Source of the DNA: Candidozyma auris
Lineage: Eukaryota > Ascomycota > Pichiomycetes > Serinales > Metschnikowiaceae
DNA length: 64,000 bases
Assembly: GCF_003013715.1 (NCBI RefSeq)
Contig: NC_072818.1
Span: forward strand, 434,001 to 498,000
Direction: 5' to 3'
Within the stretch, counting starts at the first letter, position 1. Each line of letters starts with the position of its first letter. The notes under the pieces are model-generated. The model was given only the letters and a program-made list of their open reading frames with translations, did no database searches and was not told the origin of the DNA. The position numbers and the translations under genes are program-made. Below are positions 57,949-64,000 of the stretch, one piece after another.

Positions 57949-59077
57949 TCCAATGTACCCTCTGTGCTCCACAGAAGGTGCCCCACGATAAGCAGTGCAA
58001 CAAAGAGTTTCCCCTGGCTTTCCATTGCTCCCAACCCGGCTCTGGCTCCTGTGAAAAATAAAAGAAAATAGAAAAGATAAACTAAAAAAAAACGAATCCC
58101 TTGCCGCTTCTATAACCGCCTTGCGCCGTCGGCAATCACTAACCTACTCGCCGATTCCCATCCCCCCGTCCCCCAGCTGCCTGCAAGCGCTGGCTGTGGG
58201 CGACTGACTTGTCGTAATTGTGTCTTAGCGGGTGTCAGCGTCTTGAATTTATCGGCGGGAACAAAAAGGGCGTCGAAGAGGGCGGCAGAAGCAAAAGCAA
58301 ATGCCGGTTCTGTGCTTGCTGCCCCTCAAATGCTCCTGCCCATCTTCATTGCCTAACCATCTGGCGTGGGCACAATGTGCTTTCGCTGTAGCGGTTATGA
58401 AGGCCGCCTTTGGCTACTGACAGAAGCAGAAAAAAAAAGGTGGTTTGAAGCAGCACCAGCATGGAGCCGATTCTGGCTGCTTGAAGCGTCAGCAGGTTCA
58501 GTGTGCTGATTATTCTCCAAGATTCTTCTTGTTCATACGTTTTTTTTATTCATATATTTGCATGTATTCGAGTTCTTTTCCACTTGGCGCACTTGTTATT
58601 TCTCAGGTGTCAGCTCTGCCCAAAACCACAAGGCTGGTTTATGCGCTTTGCGTCCTCCCTAGCAAGCGAATGAATGCCTCCAGGATCTTCGATTTTGTGC
58701 TGTATCCCTCCCTGCGCCAGCCTGCCGCTGACGACGCAGAGATTCGTATAATTTGCGTTTTTTCCCTTTGCAGTAGGTGGGAGCCAGCAGCCAACTTTTG
58801 AAGAATTCTTCAAGTGCCACTAGCTCCTGGCCTAGAAGCACCTTGCTCACCTGCCACTGCACCCACCTTTCGCTTGGTTGTTGCGTGGCTTGAGAGCGTG
58901 CTCGGTTGAAACCGCCTGCTCTCATAACCCACACAATGGTGCGCTTAGCTGGTGAAGGGTGCGAGCGCCCCGCAGGTTCGTAACCGGGAGGGAGCGGCGC
59001 CTGTGAGAGAGCGCTTGAGAGCGGCATGTGGTTGTCACAATCATTTGTGGGTATTGCTGGCTGCAAGAGGAGAGCGA

Positions 59078-59149
59078 AAATGGCTGCGAAGTGGCCCCAA
59101 AATGGCCTCAAAGTGGCCTCAAAATGGCCTCAAAGTGGCTCCAAAGTGT
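59078..59149 (+). repeat. 12-bp tandem repeat, about six degenerate units
   Basis: Units of the type AARTGGCCYCAA follow each other. The first one overlaps a TTYGCARCCA element at 59081. Confidence 0.85.
59081..59090 (-). promoter_or_regulatory. TTYGCARCCA element (reverse, TGGCTGCGAA)
   Basis: GAAAATGGCTGCGAAGTGG; the left end of the 12-bp repeat array. Confidence 0.5.
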
Positions 59150-60300
59150 TATACTGGACTGGTGCTGAGAATGGCCATTATCTTGTGGTGTGATTCCGTT
59201 CCACTTGGTCCATTGTGCTAGGGATCCCTTCTGAGCTTCCCGAAAGGCCCTCACGAGGCACAGAAGCAAAAAGAAACAGCCAACGACGAGGCTCATTCAG
59301 AGAGGTCTTTGTACCATAGTCGCTTTGCTCTGGTCAGGTATCACGTAAACCGACAAACCTTCGTACCAAAATGCCTGGGGTCTGGGGGTCTCTTGCTTCC
59401 AAAAAAAAGGTGCTTGTAGATAAGGCCAGAATGCAAACACGGAACCACTCAACAAGAGGGTTAAGCCTCCATCTTCCTTGCGTCGACACAATAGTGAAGA
59501 CGTCCCTGCTAGCTTTAGGTTTCCCCTAGGTTTCTTGTGTTTGTTCAAATTTCTTAGGCTTCCCTGGGATATCCTAGATTTCCACAAATTTCATCCTTTT
59601 TCTCCACAACCTAGACTTCGCCTACACCACAATGGATGCAGTGCACTTTGGTTGTTGTTGCAAATCCACCCTATTGTGTGCACAAGAATCAAACCTCACT
59701 TCCCGTTGATGTCGGATTCACAGGGTGATGCATTCGAGGAAAGAACCTTTGTGATGTTTGACCATTATGCCTGTTTCTCTGTTCGTCTCGATCCCCATTC
59801 TCCCTTCGCTCCGTGCCCATTTAGAAAATACTCCCCCCCCTCTCTCTCTTCGCTCTTCACAATGTCCAGACGAGAACATTGTTGAGCTTGCTCGCGGCAC
59901 GCTAATTGGAATAAGGGCATTGTTGCCGCTGCTGCTGCCGCTGCTGCTAAACCCGAAGTGGGTGGAAGGGTGGTGGCCACTTTTGCGCCGCTGGTTCCTG
60001 GGAATTGTTGTAGATCGTGGACCCTGACAACTCTTGGCCTGCCGGAATTTCTTCTCTGCACCGACGTAATGTGAATAAACTTCGATATGGGACACTTGGA
60101 GCGCAACCTGCTGATCGTGAATTGGGAGGCCCGTGCTTTAGTGGTGAAAATCCTCCGTGAGGATGCCACAGCACTAAACAAAGCCATTGTTGAATCCAAG
60201 TGGCACACAGGGTCCCCGTCACATTCATGCGAGAGATTTCCAACACGAAGCAATGGTTCTATTTTTTTCTTTTTTTTATTTTTGTATTTTTTTTTGCTTT

Positions 60301-60316
60301 TGTGTGTGTGTGTGTG
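60301..60316 (+). repeat. (TG)8 microsatellite
   Basis: Preceded by a T-rich stretch from about 60251. Confidence 0.9.
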
Positions 60317-60584
60317 GGTGCAGCATGTGGGCTGCCTACTTGAATGCTCTATTGTACCACTATTGGATTGTTCTTTGGTATATTTCAACCAAGTACCTAT
60401 AAACGACAAAACAAAATAGAAAAAAGAGCTCCAAGGACATCAGCAGAGGAACCGGGTTCGGCTCCAGATTCCCCTACTGTTTCTGTTGACAACTCTGGCT
60501 CTACACTACACATATGCATCATTCGTCTTACTCCCCTAAAAACTACCCATCCTTAAAACTACCCACGATCACAACTACCCGCCA

Positions 60585-61172
60585 TTAAAACGGCCTTTTA
60601 CTCAATTTGGTGGCCTTTTTGGTACTTCGCTGTGCCCGCTGCTGCTGCTCTTCCTCACCTTCCGAGTCGACTTCATCTCGACTTCGACTTGTCGCCGTCT
60701 TCTCCTTCTCTGACTGTTTCTTCTCTTTCTCAGGCTGCTGCTTCTTCAATTCTCCTAGAAAATGGCTCCTTTTTTTTTGCACTTTCCCTGAAGCTGAGCT
60801 CCTTTCCTTATTTGCAACTTTGCCTCGACTGTCGTTTCTTAACTTATTTATCAATGCGCTCATGGCCTTTGAGCCTGCTTGGTTCTGTCGACTCTCTTGA
60901 AGTTTCAATTTCTGTGGATCTTTCTCCGGATTGACGAAATCGCCAACGGTCTTTTGCTCCTCCTCGTCGTTCTCAAGCTCAAAGAGGCCCTTTCCGCCAG
61001 AGAGGATCGGGAGATTGAGGAAATCGTGGTCTGAAGCTTCATTTGTTTGTCGGCTCGAATCTTTCGGTAGCCAGCCGGCAACCAAACTGCTGGACTCGTT
61101 GAGGGCAAGCTGAAATTTAAGCTGGAACGCTTCTTTTTCCTTTATTTCCTTTCGTCTGTTCACTTTGGACAT
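60585..61172 (-). CDS. NOP19: Likely Nop19, small-subunit processome protein
   Basis: 195 residues, the length of S. cerevisiae Nop19 as I recall it. The protein is highly charged and mostly helical or disordered: RRKEIKEKEAFQLKFQLALN at the start, VAGWLPKD, FLNLPILSGGKGLF, TVGDFVN and SKAMSALINKLRNDSRGK in the same order as in Nop19, then a Lys/Glu-rich tail (EKEKKQSEKEKTATSRSRDE). Nop19 is a nucleolar factor needed for 18S rRNA maturation. The call rests on remembered motif order, so a database search should confirm it. The promoter region also contains a tRNA pair starting about 85 bp upstream. Confidence 0.6.
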   Translation of the reverse strand: MSKVNRRKEIKEKEAFQLKFQLALNESSSLVAGWLPKDSSRQTNEASDHDFLNLPILSGGKGLFELENDEEEQKTVGDFVNPEKDPQKLKLQESRQNQAGSKAMSALINKLRNDSRGKVANKERSSASGKVQKKRSHFLGELKKQQPEKEKKQSEKEKTATSRSRDEVDSEGEEEQQQRAQRSTKKATKLSKRPF

Positions 61173-61257
61173 GTGATGGGAGTAGAAGCGGTTCTTTGGT
61201 TATGTAGATGCTCATCTCGCGAAGTGGTATTGTGGAGAGGGGGAGGGTGCAAAAAAA

Positions 61258-61328
61258 TGCGCAAGCCCGGAATCGAACCGGGGGCCCAACGATGGCAACG
61301 TTGGATTTTACCACTAAACCACTTGCGC
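61258..61328 (-). tRNA. tRNA-Gly(GCC)
   Basis: 71 nt, no intron. Acceptor arms GCGCAAG/CTTGCGC pair; the anticodon is GCC in the loop TTGCCAT; the T-arm has GGTTCGATTCC. A run of seven T (plus-strand A at 61251-61257) directly follows the 3' end and should terminate Pol III. It lies 11 nt downstream of tRNA-Asp. Confidence 0.97.
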
Positions 61329-61339
61329 GAAAGGAAAAG

Positions 61340-61411
61340 CTCCGAGACGGGGAATTGAACCCCGGTCTACCACGCGACAAGCGGTAATTCTAGCCACTAA
61401 ACTATCTCGGA
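61340..61411 (-). tRNA. tRNA-Asp(GUC)
   Basis: 72 nt, no intron. Acceptor arms TCCGAGA/TCTCGGA pair, discriminator G; the anticodon is GTC in CTTGTCGCG; the T-arm has GGGGTTCAATTCCCC. The spacer to tRNA-Gly contains only four consecutive T, weak for termination in yeasts. Confidence 0.97.
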
Positions 61412-62372
61412 CTCGATTGATGGTGTGCGCATTGGCTACTTAATTATGTTGTAGTTTGTACTATATGCAGGTCAAGACACCAGACTTCTTTCTGGGCTCT
61501 TTTTTGACGCCTACACCATTTGTGAAAGCTAGTGCATTTATTAAATGTTTTTAGGCTCTTTTTTGGCCCATGTAAGCCTTATTTTGCCCGCTTTCCTTAC
61601 TTCTTATTTGCTTTACGACTAGTTTCAGCTTATCCTCTAAGCAAGTAAGCAGAAACAGGCTGCTACTTCTGAAAAGATTCAAGAACACTAAAGAACTGTG
61701 AAACGATTTCTTGAGAGCCCTGCATCGGAAACGGGTCAATTCTTCAAGTGGCCCAGTGATCTATCGCAGCCAGAATCAGATCCGAGATGCAAATGGACTC
61801 CAGAACCCGTACGCGACCGGGAGACAGTCGTAGCACGTTGAAGAGTAAAAGAAAAAAAAATATATATCTGAAGTTTCTCTGGCAGAAGCTTTTGAAACTT
61901 AGCAGAGAGAGTTAGCTCTGTTTGTGCCTGGCGAAGATCGTACAACCGAGCTCCACTAGTCGGAATAGCCTTGAAGAACAACATAGATACGCTAAATTTG
62001 AGTCTAAATGATCCTGACACCTTGTTTTTACTTCTGGTTACTGAGACCAAAATTTAAATCCTAAAAAGCTCTTAGTTTACATTAATGCGACATCCTGTCA
62101 GAATGGTTGCAAAACAGTGAAGCGAAGCAAGCACTCCTCACAACACCCAACTACACAAATGAGATAAAAATTCCACAACATGAATCTTTCGTATTCTCAA
62201 ACACACTCCATCATCGTCCCCATACCCGTAGCAACTAAACTTTCCGAATCTTTTCTCTTTTTCCTACCCCTCGCTTAACCCACCTTATCTCATTGCAACT
62301 TCGCACATTTCCGAGTCTACAAACTACCTTCCATGTTCTCACCCTAAGCCCGCTAGCCATTGCCTTTTTTAC
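61412..62372. other. Intergenic, tRNA upstream and upstream of the gene at 62373
   Basis: 961 bp without a supported gene; contains a TTYGCARCCA element at 62104 and a short AT-rich stretch near 61850-61865. Confidence 0.55.
62104..62113 (-). promoter_or_regulatory. TTYGCARCCA element (reverse, TGGTTGCAAA)
   Basis: GAATGGTTGCAAAAC, about 260 bp upstream of the ATG at 62373. Confidence 0.55.
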
Positions 62373-63197
62373 ATGCCCACCATCGTCGTGTTCCACAACC
62401 TGCTGCTAGTCGGGTGTCTTGTGGCAGCAGCGCTTCGACTCCACTTCACAGCTCGCCACTTGAAAATCATCGTGGTGGAGGCTCTAGAGACATCGCTTAC
62501 TCGGCAACCGTACTGTGGCATCAGCACAATCTCCAACGGGAAGCTCCATCATCGAGAGTTCATGCAGAGAGCATTGTTGCAAGGCGTATTGGCGAGATCG
62601 GTGACGTACCTCGACTCAATTCACATTTCTGAGTGCTCTGCTCTGCGGCATCCCGAATTTCCCAATGCTCAACACATTTTTCGGGCCAGAGTTGGGCTGC
62701 CAAATCAATTCTTTGCATTGGTATACCACCCGCAAGAGCTTCTACGCTCGCTTCGCCTGTCGCTTTCGCAGGATCCTCTGGTGACGTTTCTCTCGGTGGT
62801 AGACCCCTCGTCTGTGGGCGCCATACAAGCAGACTGCTACATAATCTTTACGCCTGGAGAGAACAACAACAAGAGAGACAATTTGGATATGGCTGCTCAC
62901 TCGTCCTTATGCTCTGTGGAGCTCGTCCAGCGCCACAGAAGAGCACAAATGCCACCGATGTTGTGGCTCCCATCCTTCAAAGCAGCGACCCAGATGTTCG
63001 ACGCTATATTCACCAGTGCTATTTCGCCAACTTCAAAGGGAGTCAACGTAGACATACATGCTATCAATTTGAACATCGACGAGAACAAGTTCGCGTCACG
63101 GTACGACTTGAACCACGGCTTGAAGGCGTGTGACTATGTGCTTCAGCTCGTGGATTCCCTCGCCACATCTCTTGGCTTGGTCTCCGTTCATCTATAA
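62373..63197 (+). CDS. Uncharacterised protein
   Basis: 274 residues, not recognised. It begins MPTIVVFHNLLLVGCLVAAALRL; since two of the Leu in HNLLLV are CTG codons (Ser here), this is less hydrophobic than it looks and need not be a TM segment. Alternating hydrophobic strands and helices (IIVVEALET, FFALVYHPQELLRSLRLSL, VTFLSVVDPSSVGAIQADCYIIFTPGE) suggest a soluble alpha/beta protein. The C-terminus DYVLQLVDSLATSLGLVSVHL is amphipathic. Size and shape would not exclude a proteasome-assembly chaperone, but I see no diagnostic motif. Two other overlapping plus-strand frames are shadows. GOT1 converges from the right, 74 bp between stops. Confidence 0.7.
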   Translation: MPTIVVFHNLLLVGCLVAAALRLHFTARHLKIIVVEALETSLTRQPYCGISTISNGKLHHREFMQRALLQGVLARSVTYLDSIHISECSALRHPEFPNAQHIFRARVGLPNQFFALVYHPQELLRSLRLSLSQDPLVTFLSVVDPSSVGAIQADCYIIFTPGENNNKRDNLDMAAHSSLCSVELVQRHRRAQMPPMLWLPSFKAATQMFDAIFTSAISPTSKGVNVDIHAINLNIDENKFASRYDLNHGLKACDYVLQLVDSLATSLGLVSVHL

Positions 63198-63271
63198 AAT
63201 TCTGAGCAGGATTAAAAAGTCCTCTCTCGATTCACACGTTAACGCATCTAACACTCGACAATGACCGTGCG

Positions 63272-63735
63272 CTATACCGGGAGGGTGTCTAGGCCGGCCA
63301 CACGGTTGATGTAGGGTTCTATGAGAGGATGTCTCAATAAAGCACCTACCACAGGGATGTTTCTCAAAAACTGGACGATGGTGCCCAAGAAGTCGCCAAA
63401 TAAGGAGAGGATGCCCACGCCCTCCACAATAAAGCCAATGAAGGAGTGTTTGAACAAAATGAGAGTGATTCCGCCAAAAAAGAAGATCGTAGGTTTGATT
63501 TTCGTGGGCCTCGCAAAAAAATATATGGTTCTTGTCGGACCGATGATCAAGACGACTCCAATGACAAACAAAATGTTGCCAATAGCCAAAAGACTCGAGT
63601 CAAAGAAGGCCAAGATCCCAAGAAGAAAAAAAACCACTCCTGCTGCGGTAGACACCACGCCGTACTCTGCGGTTAGAAAAAACATGTTTCGGTAGTACTT
63701 GCGGATTACATACTCTGGCGCTCAGTGAGCCACAT
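63272..63735 (-). CDS. GOT1: Golgi transport protein Got1, two exons
   Basis: Exon 1 (63714-63735, 22 nt) codes MWLTERQ plus the first base of a Lys codon; after the intron (63667-63713), exon 2 (63272-63666) continues with KYGVVSTAAGVVFF. The 138-residue product equals the usual Got1 length and starts MWLTE like the S. cerevisiae protein. Reading the unspliced frame from an internal ATG at 63685 would give a wrong N-terminus. Got1 is a small four-TM ER-Golgi protein that works with Sft2 in vesicle fusion; hydrophobic segments and the motifs FFDSSLLAIGNILFVIGV and LFGDFLGTIVQFLRNIPVVG are clear. Confidence 0.97.
63667..63713 (-). other. GOT1 intron (47 nt)
   Basis: Donor GTATGT (63713 downwards), branch site TTCTAAC, acceptor CAG at 63669-63667; the branch A lies 6 nt from the end, as in CAR1. 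Confidence 0.93.
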
Positions 63736-64000
63736 CGTGGAATCGAAAAGCATGGTGAAGGTGAGTGGATGTGGAGGAGACGTGAATGAGAGGAAAATAC
63801 ACAGTGTGTGAGGTGGCACACGTGACCGCGATGGTGTTAGACAGGCCTACGCAACGAGGCCACTTTCGATGTGGGATGCAAAGGAATCAGGAATTCTTGA
63901 AAGAATAGGGAAGGAGCTCTTTTTCTCATACACAGATTCCCGGATGGAACTAATGCGAATTTGTTGCAAAAGGAGGATGTTCAAGAGTATAAGCCTCATC
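63736..64000. other. GOT1 upstream region to the window edge
   Basis: No gene seen in the last 265 bp. Confidence 0.5.

Larger units (their letters stand above)
55591..60584. other. 5.0-kb gene-free region downstream of the Sfl-type gene
   Basis: No gene supported. It contains four TTYGCARCCA elements (56850-59090), a purine-rich segment at 56995-57060, a 12-bp tandem repeat at 59078-59149 and a (TG)8 tract at 60301-60316. GACGAAAC units repeat near 55842-55862. The frames are short, overlapping and unlike proteins. Confidence 0.6.

Noticed and set aside
49872..60584. Centromere in the gene-poor region
   Set aside because: Centromeres of CUG-clade relatives with short centromeres are AT-rich troughs; this region is G+C-rich by eye and contains a regulator gene.

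Overview
The window is nuclear DNA of a budding yeast that reads CUG as serine (Debaryomycetaceae/Metschnikowiaceae). The best evidence is the HSF-type DNA-binding domain of the gene at 53773-55590: in-frame CTG codons sit where Sfl-family proteins carry Ser, and reading them as Leu would wreck the family consensus. Short introns with the branch point almost touching the 3' splice site and a fairly high G+C by eye would suit Metschnikowiaceae, but the genus is an inference. Protein descriptions below follow the standard-code reading; CTG positions should be read as Ser.

Layout. 1-5.5 kb: the cut-off THI20 and AMD1 (both minus), then an unknown membrane-protein gene with an apparent one-base frameshift. 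6.2-18 kb: a double arrestin-like PPxY protein, CAR1 (arginase, spliced), an unknown four-TM protein, tRNA-Ser(GCU) with an intron, SRP101, PSD2 and a small membrane protein. 18-27.4 kb: MES1, HER2, FOL2 and SSD1; SSD1 carries a one-base frameshift near its N-terminus. 29-36.7 kb: POL31 and a TEN1-like OB-fold gene share a divergent promoter with CGCG elements; then a Zn(II)2Cys6 regulator and a PhoD-like phosphatase. 39.8-45.5 kb: a USP-like protein with a PP1-docking motif, BRE2, NSE1 and a Crh-type GH16 cell-wall enzyme. 46.9-49.9 kb: PFK1. 49.9-60.6 kb: an SFL1/SFL2-type regulator isolated between 3.9 kb and 5.0 kb gene-free flanks. 60.6-64 kb: a NOP19 candidate, a closely spaced tRNA-Asp/tRNA-Gly pair, an unknown protein and GOT1 (spliced).

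Most genes are housekeeping: thiamine, purine, arginine, folate and phospholipid metabolism, glycolysis, translation, replication, secretion. There is no operon-like logic, mobile element, CRISPR array or virus. The most interesting non-coding signal is a 10-bp element, TTYGCARCCA, which I count 17 times, all in gene-free DNA on either strand, often within 500 bp of a start codon. By a uniform-base estimate about 0.5 copies would be expected. It looks like the binding site of an abundant general regulatory factor. Other notable points are two apparent single-base losses in AAAA tracts of coding sequence, a possible dicistronic tRNA gene, two perfect TGACGTCA palindromes upstream of PFK1, and a one-residue expansion of the catalytic motif in the Crh-type enzyme.
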